Below, piece after piece: positions 1 to 6,692 of a stretch of 41,558 nucleotides of DNA. The stretch spans positions 1-41,558 of IMG/VR virus record IMGVR_UViG_3300010401_000051; one strand, 5' to 3'. The translations under genes were made by a program, and so were the position numbers. The stretch is from a virus. Below the pieces are notes generated by a model. The model had not been told where the DNA came from. It saw nothing but the letters and a program-made list of their open reading frames with translations, and did not search any database. Every line of letters begins with the position of its first letter. Within the stretch, counting starts at the first letter, position 1.

Positions 1-81
1 CGCGCGTCGGCGAAGGGGCGAGCGTCGGCGAAGGGGCGCGCGTCGGCTCGAGGGCGAGCGTCGGCGAAGGGGCGAGCGTCG
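1..81 (+). repeat. 18-bp tandem repeat (about 4.5 copies)
   Basis: Four 18-base units start at 1, 19, 37 and 55, with a half unit at 73-81. The consensus is cgagcgtcggcgaagggg; the third copy is the most divergent. Each unit encodes two hexapeptide rungs of the overlapping gene, so this is a coding repeat and not an origin or array. Confidence 0.85.
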
Positions 82-317
82 AGACGAACTCCGACATCCT
101 GGTCGCCTTCATCGGCAGGTTCTATCTGACCGCGACGTGCAAGCCGAAGCTCTCGATCGCGTTCGGGTGCGAGCGCCATAGCCTCGAGGACTGGCGTCAA
201 CGAAACAGAGAACTCGCGGAACAGCACGTCCCGAACGAGGTCGACTTCTACGTCGGCCGACTCAGCGCCGCCTTCGACTGGATCGAGGCGACGTTCGCGA
301 AGAAAGAGAAGTCATGA
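1..317 (+). CDS. Hexapeptide-repeat protein, 5' truncated
   Basis: Open from the window edge in the third frame to TGA at 315-317. The first ~27 residues are imperfect six-residue repeats (pattern x-V-G-E-G-A/S), encoded by an 18-base tandem repeat. This spacing is typical of left-handed beta-helix (hexapeptide transferase-like) repeats. The remaining ~75 residues are non-repetitive, mostly helical by appearance, and end in KKEKS. The start lies outside the window, so the repeat number is unknown. The stop overlaps the next ATG (ATGA), implying translational coupling. The repeat fold is inferred from the pattern only; no catalytic residues of an acyltransferase are visible, and a structural or trimerising role is as likely. 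Confidence 0.7.
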   Translation, partial: RVGEGASVGEGARVGSRASVGEGASVETNSDILVAFIGRFYLTATCKPKLSIAFGCERHSLEDWRQRNRELAEQHVPNEVDFYVGRLSAAFDWIEATFAKKEKS

Positions 318-913
318 GCACCGACAACACCGGCGACAAGAGGTCCGTCTCGACCGACGCGCTCGAGACTCTCGGCACGATTATCGACGCGACGCAGAAG
401 CGCGATGCGATCCATCTCGCGGTCGAGCCGGTCGTCGCCGGCGAGCGGCTCCATCCAGGCGATCACATCACCATCGAGAATGGCGTGGCGAGTCCTACCG
501 TGGTCGGCGCCGGACTTGGAATCGTCGATCCGTTCCTGCCGAAACCTGTTGAGCGCGGGCAACGATTCTGGTTCGTGATGTACCCGCGGCAGGTCCGAAG
601 CCTCCGCCATGTCTGGACGCATCCGGCCTTTCCGGATGAGCCGATCGCTGGCGCTACTCCCACAACTGCCGCCAACAAGGAAGCGTCCGAGAAGTGGCTG
701 CGCGACTTCGTCGATCGCTCGGAATGCCCCGGCTACGAAGCGGTGCTTGCCGCTGCGGTCGAGAGCCAGGACGACGGAGAACTCGACGAGTACCTTCACT
801 TCGAGGGACGCGGCGCGAGCGGAGAGATTCCTCCGGAGTTCTGGGTCCATGTCGAGATCGTCACCGGTAAGAAGATGACGAATCGCCCGCAGCACTTCTC
901 GTGCTCGTGCTGA
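314..913 (+). CDS. Hypothetical phage protein, 199 aa
   Basis: ATG overlaps the TGA of the upstream gene (ATGA); the stop precedes the ribosome site of the next gene. The protein is soluble, with no membrane segment. Residues ~85-110 (WFVMYPRQVRSLRHVWTHP) look like a conserved core, the middle is acidic, and the C-terminus ends in a CSC cysteine pair. I recognise no catalytic motif. It is the largest of the early genes before the methyltransferase. Reality is supported by coding character, length and overlap coupling; function is unknown. Confidence 0.75.
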   Translation: MSTDNTGDKRSVSTDALETLGTIIDATQKRDAIHLAVEPVVAGERLHPGDHITIENGVASPTVVGAGLGIVDPFLPKPVERGQRFWFVMYPRQVRSLRHVWTHPAFPDEPIAGATPTTAANKEASEKWLRDFVDRSECPGYEAVLAAAVESQDDGELDEYLHFEGRGASGEIPPEFWVHVEIVTGKKMTNRPQHFSCSC

Positions 914-924
914 AAGGAGCGAAC

Positions 925-1077
925 ATGATCCGTCGCCGAACGCTCTGGGGCGCCTACGTCTCGCTCGTCTTCGGCGTCGTGTCATGGACCGCGAAGAGCA
1001 TCGCGGCGCTCCTCTTCACGCTCGCGTTCGTGATCCTCGTCGTCTACGTCCTGGCGATCCTTGGAGTCTTCCGATGA
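925..1077 (+). CDS. Small membrane protein, 50 aa
   Basis: ATG at 925 is preceded by a strong ribosome binding site (aaaggagc) at correct spacing. The peptide has a basic start (MIRRRTLW) followed by two hydrophobic stretches (about residues 9-20 and 25-47), so it is probably one long or two short membrane helices. The stop overlaps the next start as ATGA. The product is unidentified. Holin function cannot be excluded from topology alone, but no endolysin is adjacent. Confidence 0.6.
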   Translation: MIRRRTLWGAYVSLVFGVVSWTAKSIAALLFTLAFVILVVYVLAILGVFR

Positions 1078-1193
1078 ACCGACCGCGCTTCGTCACGCTC
1101 GCGTCGCGTCCCGAGCCGATCTGGCCGAACCTCCTGTTCGGGGCGATCCTCGGGTGCCTCGTCCTGCTGATCGCGGTCATCATCGGTGGGTAA
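1074..1193 (+). CDS. Small membrane protein, 39 aa
   Basis: Starts with an ATGA overlap on the preceding small membrane gene and ends in TAA. The N-terminal half is polar and proline/arginine rich. The C-terminal ~20 residues (LLFGAILGCLVLLIAVIIGG) form a single predicted transmembrane helix ending at the C-terminus. Together with the previous gene it makes a pair of tiny membrane proteins. Function unknown. Confidence 0.55.
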   Translation: MNRPRFVTLASRPEPIWPNLLFGAILGCLVLLIAVIIGG

Positions 1194-1202
1194 AGAACCG
1201 AA

Positions 1203-1793
1203 ATGAACCAAATCGACTCGCCCGCTCGCGCTCCTCGCCTGGATGGCGACGGTCATCCGAGGTTCGGCGCGACGGCGCTGCAATCCGTTTCAAACGGCCC
1301 CGAAAGTCCCCTGTCAGGGGTCGGCCGGAGAGTGTCGAGCGCGCTTCGGTGCCCGTGGGCGATCGAAGCCTCCGCTCGGCAAGAGGTCGCACGCGGCAAC
1401 GCGAGGCCCTCACTCTTCGGTGCGGAACCGGGCGGCACGGGCGGGCGAGTCGTTCTCTTTAACCTCTTCCTCTGCGCGCTCGCCGTGGTTGCGGCGTGGG
1501 CGTTCCTGGTGATGCCGCGAGGCCACGACTCCTCGACCTGTTTTGCGGCGCAGGCGGCGCGGCAATGGGCTACTCGCGCGCCGGATTCGATGTCGTCGGA
1601 GTCGATCTCAAGCAGCAACGGCGCTACCCGTTTAAGTTTCACCAATGCGACGCGCTCGAGTTCCTGCGCGAGCACGGATACAGGTTCGACGCGATCCACG
1701 CGAGCCCGCCCTGCCAACGCTACTGCACGCTCACGCCGAAGAACGCCCGCGAATCGCACCCAGACCTCGTGGCTGCGACGCGCGCGCTCTTGA
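1203..1793 (+). CDS. Doubtful open frame with one membrane segment
   Basis: This is the only frame over 1203-1495 with a plausible protein-like element: a hydrophobic segment around residues 82-97 (VVLFNLFLCALAVVAAWAFL) encoded at ~1445-1505. There is no good ribosome binding site, the N-terminal part is arginine/serine rich and compositionally noisy, and the frame runs on for about 300 bases out of frame inside the methyltransferase gene. The stretch 1194-1495 is better described as lacking a convincing gene; it also holds two palindromes. If a gene exists here it probably ends near the methyltransferase start and has been disrupted. Confidence 0.2.
   Translation: MNQIDSPARAPRLDGDGHPRFGATALQSVSNGPESPLSGVGRRVSSALRCPWAIEASARQEVARGNARPSLFGAEPGGTGGRVVLFNLFLCALAVVAAWAFLVMPRGHDSSTCFAAQAARQWATRAPDSMSSESISSSNGATRLSFTNATRSSSCASTDTGSTRSTRARPANATARSRRRTPANRTQTSWLRRARS
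1285..1320. promoter_or_regulatory. Two adjacent 13-bp palindromes, possible operator
   Basis: CCGTTTcAAACGG (1285-1297) and CCCCTGtCAGGGG (1308-1320) are both perfect palindromes around one central base, with centres 23 bases apart (about two helical turns). They lie in the stretch without a clear gene upstream of the methyltransferase. The near-zero loops argue for protein-bound DNA and against RNA hairpins. No -35/-10 pair is obvious. The role is inferred. Confidence 0.35.
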
Positions 1794-2179
1794 AGAGGCT
1801 CGGCAAGCCATACGTCATCGAGAACGTCGAAGGTGCCCCGCTGAATAAGGCCGCGACCCGCCTGTGCGGATCCATGTTCGGACTCAGGCTGCGTAGGCAC
1901 CGCCGATTCGAAACGAGCTTCGCCGTCATCGGTCCGCCATGCGCGCATCACAAAGAACTGGCAACTGTTGGCGTGTGGGGCCACCCAGGCGGCTCAAGCA
2001 ACCGCAGCGGAAAGACACTGGCCAGCCTCGATGATTGGAAAGAGGCGATGGGGATTGAATGGATGACCGCCGCCCAATTGTCCCAGGCGATCCCGCCAGC
2101 CTACACGGAATGGATCGGCAAGCGACTGCTTCGCGTTACCTCCCCGCCCCCGTCGCCAGCGTCAGGAGACACGGCATGA
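1496..2179 (+). CDS. C5 cytosine-specific DNA methyltransferase, 227 aa
   Basis: Transfers methyl from S-adenosylmethionine to cytosine C5 in DNA. Motif I is LLDLFCGAGG (residues 12-21), followed by the acidic cofactor residue D37. Motif IV is SPPCQ with the catalytic Cys at ~73, motif VI is the ENV at ~109-111, and the C-terminal motif (IPPAYTEWIGKRLL) is present. At 227 aa it is shorter than classic bacterial enzymes, so its target recognition region is small, as in many phage-borne versions. GTG at 1496 is the earliest in-frame start that keeps motif I. The stop overlaps the next gene (ATGA). No restriction endonuclease is adjacent, so self-protection of phage DNA against host restriction is the likely role (inference). 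Confidence 0.9.
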   Translation: MGVPGDAARPRLLDLFCGAGGAAMGYSRAGFDVVGVDLKQQRRYPFKFHQCDALEFLREHGYRFDAIHASPPCQRYCTLTPKNARESHPDLVAATRALLKRLGKPYVIENVEGAPLNKAATRLCGSMFGLRLRRHRRFETSFAVIGPPCAHHKELATVGVWGHPGGSSNRSGKTLASLDDWKEAMGIEWMTAAQLSQAIPPAYTEWIGKRLLRVTSPPPSPASGDTA

Positions 2180-2394
2180 GCATCGACCTGAAGTGCCTTC
2201 GCTGCCACGCCGGTCCTGAGTGGATCCAAGGCTATCCGACCAAGGAAGCGGATGACTTCGTGAAGGCCATCGCCGCCGCCCGCGACGAGGCGCTGGACAG
2301 CGTTACCACGATGCTGTGGTACGACTTCCGAGGCATCGACGCCTACGACGCGATTGTGGAGAAGGTCGAAGCCATGAGAGCGAGGAAGCCATGA
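2176..2394 (+). CDS. Small protein with N-terminal Cys pair, 72 aa
   Basis: ATGA overlaps at both ends join it to the methyltransferase and to the next gene. The N-terminus carries a CLRC pair and a following histidine (residues ~7-12), a possible half zinc site. The rest is amphipathic helix (EADDFVKAIAAARDEALDSV). Function is not recognised. Coding status is supported by tight translational coupling. Confidence 0.6.
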   Translation: MSIDLKCLRCHAGPEWIQGYPTKEADDFVKAIAAARDEALDSVTTMLWYDFRGIDAYDAIVEKVEAMRARKP

Positions 2395-2624
2395 GCCTCG
2401 ACCCGAAGCTGGCGGCGGTGAAACTGCGCTCGTTGTCACTTCGCGCATACGATCCTTCCGATTACGTCGAGCAGGACATTTACCAAGAGGGCTGCGACGC
2501 TTTAGACCTAGGAGCCCTCGCGTTGGAATACGTCGAGGCGCTTGAAGCTGACGAGGATCTGCAACGAACCTGCATGGCCCGCAGCGCCTACCTCGCCGCC
2601 GCGCACCCGGAGAAGAAGCCGTGA
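2391..2624 (+). CDS. Hypothetical protein, 77 aa
   Basis: Coupled by ATGA to the preceding gene and by a GTGA overlap to the following one. Acidic, mostly helical composition (DLGALALEYVEALEADEDLQ), with no cysteine clusters or membrane segment. No family recognised. Confidence 0.6.
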   Translation: MSLDPKLAAVKLRSLSLRAYDPSDYVEQDIYQEGCDALDLGALALEYVEALEADEDLQRTCMARSAYLAAAHPEKKP

Positions 2625-2830
2625 GTGACAAGCGCCGCATCTACAAGATGCCCGATGGCAGCGAGATTCGCGTGCGAGGCGGCAAGCCCATGTCCACGCG
2701 CGGGATGCAGGCACTCGCGGCGATCCTTCATGATGCCTACCGCTTCGTGAAGAACGTGGACGGCAACGAGCAGCTTCGCGAGATCCAGCGCGTGCGCGAG
2801 GCGATTCATCGGAGGAAGAAAGATGCCTGA
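2621..2830 (+). CDS. Small basic hypothetical protein, 69 aa
   Basis: The GTG start overlaps the previous TGA (GTGA). The protein is rich in Lys/Arg (MSDKRRIYKMPDGSEIRVRG at the start, RRKKDA at the end) with a helical middle. It could bind nucleic acid, but no named motif is present. Its last codons overlap the ATG of the amber-interrupted gene. Confidence 0.6.
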   Translation: MSDKRRIYKMPDGSEIRVRGGKPMSTRGMQALAAILHDAYRFVKNVDGNEQLREIQRVREAIHRRKKDA

Positions 2831-3044
2831 CAAGATCCGGTAGGCGTTCCGAGCCTATTGGGGCAACCACAGCCCCGCTGACCACTCGCAGGAACTCGTT
2901 GCTCAGGCCGCTTGGAATGCCGCGATCGCCGCAGCCGCCGCGAAGCTGGAGGAGATGGCGAGCGCTTCCAAGCTCAGCGTAGATCGAGAAAACTACAGGA
3001 CAGCCGCCGACGCGGTGCGGATCTTGAAAGGAGATGGCACTTGA
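2823..3044 (+). pseudogene. Small gene interrupted by an in-frame amber codon
   Basis: ATG at 2823 overlaps the upstream stop as its neighbours do, but codon 7 is TAG (2841-2843). After it the same frame stays open for 66 codons to TGA at 3042-3044. This gives a coherent helical peptide (AFRAYWGNHS..., ...AAWNAAIAAAAAKLEEM...) whose end overlaps the next TTG start. No in-frame start lies just after the TAG. The gene is therefore a nonsense-interrupted pseudogene, a readthrough gene or a sequence error. TAG ends many other genes here, so wholesale recoding is unlikely. Confidence 0.6.
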
Positions 3045-3175
3045 ATCCATTGAACATCAAGCCGTGGCAGTTCATCGCAATCTGGATTGTCGGGATACTC
3101 GGGTCCGTGGCTCTCACGCTTGCGATGGTCTACCTTGTGGTGCGGATCGTTAGATATGCATGGGGACACGCATGA
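3041..3175 (+). CDS. Small membrane protein, 44 aa
   Basis: TTG start at 3041 is well placed after a gaaaggag ribosome binding site. After 8 polar residues there is a hydrophobic stretch of ~30 residues (FIAIWIVGILGSVALTLAM... onward), one membrane helix with a short basic tail. The stop overlaps the next ATG (ATGA). No family assigned. Confidence 0.6.
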   Translation: MNPLNIKPWQFIAIWIVGILGSVALTLAMVYLVVRIVRYAWGHA

Positions 3176-3477
3176 CGACCTCCTCCGACGTGATTGCGAG
3201 GCTGCGGGAGTCGTATCAGATCCACCTTGTCACACTTGCCCGAGGAGAGGCAGAACTCCTCCTCGCCCGGATCGACGCGCTGACTGCATTGGAAACGGCG
3301 GCGTTAACAAGGAGATCGGCGGCAAGGTTTGCCCGTAAGACGATGGAGGCAATTCCATCAACCGGATTTAACTATGAAAAGATGGAGCCGACGGCCGACG
3401 AAAAAACAATTTTCAAAGCAGCCGATGACGCAGATGACGCATTTGACGACGCCCTCGCCGCACCGGAGAAAACATGA
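3172..3477 (+). CDS. Hypothetical protein, 101 aa
   Basis: The start chosen at 3172 gives an ATGA overlap with the preceding gene; an in-frame ATG 12 bases upstream is possible. The N-terminal half is helical (LRESYQIHLVTLARGEAELL) and the C-terminus is very acidic with repeated Asp/Ala (DDADDAFDDALAAP). It ends in an ATGA overlap with the next gene. No function recognised. Confidence 0.55.
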   Translation: MTTSSDVIARLRESYQIHLVTLARGEAELLLARIDALTALETAALTRRSAARFARKTMEAIPSTGFNYEKMEPTADEKTIFKAADDADDAFDDALAAPEKT

Positions 3478-3863
3478 CCGCGCTCCCATTCGAACTCCAC
3501 GGCGCTCTCGTCGCAGCGTTCGCGCCTGGAGCAGATTCGGTTCGACGCTACGAAGAACTGCGCGAGCGCATACTCGCCGCGATCGAGGCGGAGCGGACGA
3601 AACTGAACACGCCCGAGATCAACGACTTCGCGACCGGCGTACTTCGCGAGGCTGCACACCAACGCGAGCGGTGGGGCGATCAGCACGACGCCGAGAAGAC
3701 GGACGAGGAATGGTTCTGGCTATTTGGCTACCTCGCCGGCAAGGCGCTCCATTCGGCCAAGGCCGGAGATCACGAGAAGGCGATGCACCACACGATCACG
3801 GCTGCCGCAGCAATGGCCAACTGGCACGCCAAGATCCGCGCGCGAGGAGGAAAGACACCGTGA
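3474..3863 (+). CDS. Possible nucleotide pyrophosphohydrolase-like protein, 129 aa
   Basis: ATGA-coupled. The core around residues 60-125 (REAAHQRERWGDQHDAEKTD, then WFWLFGYLAGKALHSA and HHTITAAAAMANWHAKI) resembles phage all-alpha proteins of the DUF550/MazG-like type: an R-x-x-x-WG-x-QHD opening and repeated helices. The usual E-E-x-x-E metal site is weak here, so activity is doubtful. The next gene has that site clearly, so the two may act together on nucleotide pools. Family assignment is tentative. Confidence 0.5.
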   Translation: MTALPFELHGALVAAFAPGADSVRRYEELRERILAAIEAERTKLNTPEINDFATGVLREAAHQRERWGDQHDAEKTDEEWFWLFGYLAGKALHSAKAGDHEKAMHHTITAAAAMANWHAKIRARGGKTP

Positions 3864-4105
3864 ACACAAGGGACGATCTCGTTTCAGAAGTCGTTGCGGA
3901 ACTTGAATCTGCGACCACGAAGTTCGCAGCGTTCAACTCAGCCCACGAAGGCTACGCGGTGCTGCTCGAAGAGGTTGACGAACTTTGGGACGAAGTGAAG
4001 AATAACCAGAAGACATGCAGCATCGAGAAGATGAGGCGAGAGGCCGTCCAGATCGCCGCGATGGCCCTTCGGTTCATCGAGGACGTATGCGAGGAAAAGC
4101 CGTGA
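3860..4105 (+). CDS. MazG-like nucleotide pyrophosphohydrolase, 81 aa
   Basis: GTGA overlap with the previous gene. It contains an LLEEVDELWDEV segment (residues ~35-46) followed by REAVQIAAMALRFIEDV (~61-77). This is the metal-binding E-E-x-x-E plus second-helix arrangement of short MazG-like all-alpha NTP pyrophosphatases, which hydrolyse NTP/dNTP to NMP and pyrophosphate. At 81 residues it is a minimal single-domain version. Phage homologues are thought to alter nucleotide or alarmone pools in infection. The specific substrate cannot be read from sequence. Confidence 0.6.
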   Translation: MNTRDDLVSEVVAELESATTKFAAFNSAHEGYAVLLEEVDELWDEVKNNQKTCSIEKMRREAVQIAAMALRFIEDVCEEKP

Positions 4106-4287
4106 AACCCAAGCCGCCGAAGCCGTATTACTGGGAAGGCAAGGCGTGGCTGACGCTCGACGAGAAAGGCGCGAGGTCGTGGTTCCCGTACACGCGGCTC
4201 TCGGCGCACCCGCAGGAAGCGCGATCGTTCCGCGTTCTCGTGACCATCGAATCGATCCGCAAACGCACAAGGAGGAAGGCAAAGTGA
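4102..4287 (+). CDS. Hypothetical basic protein, 61 aa
   Basis: GTG at 4102 overlaps the previous TGA; an in-frame ATG at 4087 is an alternative. The sequence is proline/lysine rich at the start (VKPKPPKPYYWEGKAWLTLD) and strongly basic at the end (RKRTRRKAK). No known domain recognised. Confidence 0.5.
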   Translation: MKPKPPKPYYWEGKAWLTLDEKGARSWFPYTRLSAHPQEARSFRVLVTIESIRKRTRRKAK

Positions 4288-4694
4288 AAACAGGAGAGGA
4301 GCTCAGACAGGAAGAACGCGCGGCACTTCTGCGCGCGGTGGACGACAGCCGCCGCTTGTTCAACATCGACGCCGGGCTGATATACGTCCGCATCGAATCG
4401 AGCGAGTACCAGACGCTTCTACAAGCAGCGCGTGACAAGCTCGCCGAGCAGGAGGCGAAGCCGAATCGGGCGACGCTGAAGGAATTGGTGGAAGTCTGCA
4501 AGGCAGCGGCGAACGTGCTCGGCGGATCGCAAAGCGCCTACTTGCGCGAAGCCGCCGACATCCTCCGCGCGCTCGACGAGAAGGTGGTGCCGGATCTGAG
4601 GAACGGACACGAACTGCCTAGGCACCCAGGCGCGACGTATTGGGACGCTTGCTTTTCGTGTCGCAATCTCCGCGCGCTCGGCGAACTGCCATGA
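4284..4694 (+). CDS. Hypothetical protein with C-terminal Cys pair, 136 aa
   Basis: GTGA-coupled to the previous gene and ATGA-coupled to the next. It is mostly helical, with a mid-region ATLKELVEVCKAAANVLGG and a C-terminal WDACFSCRNLRALGELP holding a C-x-x-C pair, which may be a partial zinc site or a redox pair. No catalytic motif identified. Confidence 0.6.
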   Translation: MKTGEELRQEERAALLRAVDDSRRLFNIDAGLIYVRIESSEYQTLLQAARDKLAEQEAKPNRATLKELVEVCKAAANVLGGSQSAYLREAADILRALDEKVVPDLRNGHELPRHPGATYWDACFSCRNLRALGELP

Positions 4695-4924
4695 CCTTCT
4701 ACGCAACCGCCAGCGTCGTCACCCTGCTCGCGTTCATCGCCTGCAAGCGCCGCGACCGTGCGCGGTGGAAGGCGGAGATCGAGGAGCGGAGGCGGCTGGT
4801 GCGGACGTGGGACCGCGAGGCCAAGTCGATCGCCGAGAAGATCCGAGCTCGAGGCGGCGGCGGGGACCCGATCCCGGCCACGGACCTCGGTCCTCGTCCG
4901 ATCCGTGGGAGGGATTATCCGTGA
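4691..4924 (+). CDS. Membrane-anchored small protein, 77 aa
   Basis: N-terminal hydrophobic segment of ~17 residues (FYATASVVTLLAFIACK) followed by a highly charged helical region (RWKAEIEERRRLVRTWDREA) and a proline/glycine-rich tail. The topology fits a type II membrane peptide with a cytoplasmic coiled coil, which loosely resembles spanin or Rz-like proteins. However, no lysis genes are adjacent, so that is speculation. ATGA/GTGA overlaps at both ends. Confidence 0.55.
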   Translation: MTFYATASVVTLLAFIACKRRDRARWKAEIEERRRLVRTWDREAKSIAEKIRARGGGGDPIPATDLGPRPIRGRDYP

Positions 4925-5010
4925 ACGGCATGAAGATCTACGTCGCGAAGGGCCAGATCTTCTGCTCTCAGCTCTGCGCCGACAAGCTCGAGTCGATGGT
5001 CGAGCCGTGA
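4921..5010 (+). CDS. Mini-protein, 29 aa, with Cys pair
   Basis: Only 29 codons, but it sits between two GTGA overlaps in the same coupled chain, which argues that it is translated. Its centre is GQIFCSQLCADKLE, a C-x3-C pair typical of half a zinc finger. Too short to assign. Confidence 0.4.
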   Translation: MNGMKIYVAKGQIFCSQLCADKLESMVEP

Positions 5011-5387
5011 GCCGCTCCGACTACGAACGGCGCCACGCCGCCGCTGACGCAGCCGAGGAGGCTCGACGGTCGTGGCCGATAGCCGAGGCGATGGAACGAG
5101 AGCTTCTCCGCCTCGAGCGGGCTCCGGACCCGGCGCTCCGAGAGGTAATGCTTTCCGTCTGCGGCGGATCGGGGATCGAGATCCTCGAGGTCCATCGCCT
5201 CGCCGATCCGCGCGATCGCTGCGACCGCTTCTTCGTCCGCTTCCGGCTACGAGGTTTCCCGACCGAGACTGTCGCGACGGTCTCCGACGTCGAGATGAAC
5301 TTCTCCGTCGACTTCGCGGACCTTCTGATCGACCGAGTCTATTCGGCCATCGAGTCGCGCTGCGCCGAGCTCGTGGCGGTCGCCTGA
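5007..5387 (+). CDS. Hypothetical protein, 126 aa
   Basis: GTGA-coupled. The N-terminal ~45 residues are a charged helix (RRHAAADAAEEARRSWPIAE). The C-terminal ~75 residues look like a compact alpha/beta fold with alternating strands (IEILEVHRLADPRD, FFVRFRLRGFPTET, VEMNFSVDFADLLIDRV). No active-site signature recognised. The stop shares one base with the next ATG (TGATG). Confidence 0.6.
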   Translation: MSRSDYERRHAAADAAEEARRSWPIAEAMERELLRLERAPDPALREVMLSVCGGSGIEILEVHRLADPRDRCDRFFVRFRLRGFPTETVATVSDVEMNFSVDFADLLIDRVYSAIESRCAELVAVA

Positions 5388-5557
5388 TGCACGCCCGCGA
5401 AAAGTCGGTCTGCAAGCGCGGGCATCGCCTCGCCGGCGAGAACCTGTACCGTTACCAGGACCGCGCCGGCCACGTCGAGCGGTTCTGCCGAGCCTGCCGG
5501 AGGATGCGGCACTACGCCGCGCGGAAGAGGAGGAGCCGTGGTCATGCTGTCGCCTGA
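5387..5557 (+). CDS. Small zinc-ribbon-like protein, 56 aa
   Basis: Two metal-ligand pairs: CKRGH near the start and CRAC near residue 40, separated by a short beta-like segment, followed by a basic tail (RMRHYAARKRRSRGH). The layout C-x3-H...C-x2-C is that of tiny phage zinc-ribbon or HNH-fragment proteins, but the HNH catalytic His-Asn pair is not visible. It overlaps the nucleotidyltransferase start by ~20 bases. Confidence 0.6.
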   Translation: MHAREKSVCKRGHRLAGENLYRYQDRAGHVERFCRACRRMRHYAARKRRSRGHAVA

Positions 5558-6287
5558 GGATCTCCAGAGCCGTGTCGACGGGCTCGTCCGGTGGGACGGC
5601 CTGCCGGGCCGCCCCTTGTTCGTCAAGGTCTGGGGAAGCTACTCGCACAACTGCGCTCACGACTCGTCCGACCTCGACATGCTCGCCGTCTACCAACTCC
5701 CGACGCACGAGATCCTCGGGCTCGCCCCGGTCCGCGAGGACGTGGTCTGGACCGCCGCCAACGGCGCCCCGTTCGACCTCGAAGCGCACGAGATCGGGAA
5801 GTTCTGTCGACTCCTCATGAAGGGCGGCGCTGCTGCGCTCGAGACGCTCTTCACCGACCGGCTCTTCTGGGCGTCCCCCGACTTCGCGACCCTGATGTCG
5901 CTCGGCAGTCGATTCCTGTCGCGGCGCTCCGTGCGGCAGTACATGGGCTACGCCGACGGCCAGATCAAGCGGTTCCAGAACGGCCAGTCGCTCCACTCGA
6001 AGGGCGGCAAGCAGAACGAGAAGTGGGGCTATCACTTCAGCCGGCTCGCCATCGACGCCGAACGTATCGCGCGCTCCGAGCCGCCGCTTGTATGGAAGGA
6101 CGGGGAGGAGCGCGAGGGACTGATGCGGATCCGCCGCGGAGAAACGTCGCCCGAGGTCGCGATGAGGCAGGCGGCCGCGCGGATCGACGGTCTTCGACAG
6201 ACCGAGGGCGCCTGGACAGTTCAGGAGGAGTCGGACGAGGCGACGCTGAACGACTGGCTGGTCAGCCTCCGGATGGAGAAAAGGTGA
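5538..6287 (+). CDS. YcgL-type nucleotidyltransferase, 249 aa
   Basis: Polymerase-beta superfamily nucleotidyltransferase. Residues 32-47 read WGSYSHNCAHDSSDLD, the G-S...S-D-x-D core with metal-binding D45 and D47. A downstream FDLEAHEIGKF (~79-89) supplies the third acidic strand, followed by LLMKGGAAALETLF, as in the predicted nucleotidyltransferase group typified by E. coli YcgL. It would transfer a nucleotide to an unknown protein, RNA or small-molecule acceptor. GTG at 5538 or ATG at 5544 are both possible starts. It overlaps its neighbours at both ends. A phage-borne host-takeover or defence-related role is inference. Confidence 0.75.
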   Translation: MVMLSPEDLQSRVDGLVRWDGLPGRPLFVKVWGSYSHNCAHDSSDLDMLAVYQLPTHEILGLAPVREDVVWTAANGAPFDLEAHEIGKFCRLLMKGGAAALETLFTDRLFWASPDFATLMSLGSRFLSRRSVRQYMGYADGQIKRFQNGQSLHSKGGKQNEKWGYHFSRLAIDAERIARSEPPLVWKDGEEREGLMRIRRGETSPEVAMRQAAARIDGLRQTEGAWTVQEESDEATLNDWLVSLRMEKR

Positions 6288-6691
6288 ATGCCGCGAAGCT
6301 CGGACCGTCGACCTGGATCGTCGTCATCTACGAGGCGCTCGACATCGTCCCGGCCGTACTGCTGATGGACGCGCCCCTACCACAGTTCATCACGCGCAAC
6401 CCGACTCGGGCTCGGATCTCCCGCGCCGCGAAGCACGGCGGCCTGGCGCTCCCGGAGGAGGCCGTCCAGTTCCGGATGCTCGACCTCCGGACCGACGTGC
6501 GCCTCGCCGTCTACATCGCCGAGTCGGAGATGGACGAGGTCCGCAAGCGGATCGAGGACGCGCGGCTCCAGAAGGAGATCGCGGCGTCCGCGGCCGCGCC
6601 GAGCGAGCCTCATCCTCCTAAGCCGAAGGTGAGCGACGAGCTCGGGACGACGCTCGACGCGATCCGGAAGCTGCCGACGGCGCCCGGATAG
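6284..6691 (+). CDS. Hypothetical protein, last plus-strand gene, 135 aa
   Basis: GTGA overlap with the nucleotidyltransferase. An N-terminal alpha/beta part (STWIVVIYEALDIVPAVLLM) is followed by a charged helix with a Pro/Ala-rich linker (AAPSEPHPPKPK) and a short C-terminal tail. It ends in TAG immediately before the tRNA on the opposite strand. No family recognised. Confidence 0.6.
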   Translation: MNAAKLGPSTWIVVIYEALDIVPAVLLMDAPLPQFITRNPTRARISRAAKHGGLALPEEAVQFRMLDLRTDVRLAVYIAESEMDEVRKRIEDARLQKEIAASAAAPSEPHPPKPKVSDELGTTLDAIRKLPTAPG

Positions 6692-6692
6692 A

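Noticed and set aside
1-81. CRISPR-like repeat at the left end
   Set aside because: Units are contiguous without spacers and encode hexapeptide repeats.
4691-4924. Spanin-type lysis gene
   Set aside because: Topology is compatible, but no endolysin, holin or overlapping partner gene is near; kept as unknown membrane protein.
5591-6691. Plus-strand open frame of 366 codons
   Set aside because: Its first two thirds are out of frame with the nucleotidyltransferase; only the final part from GTG 6284 is a real gene.
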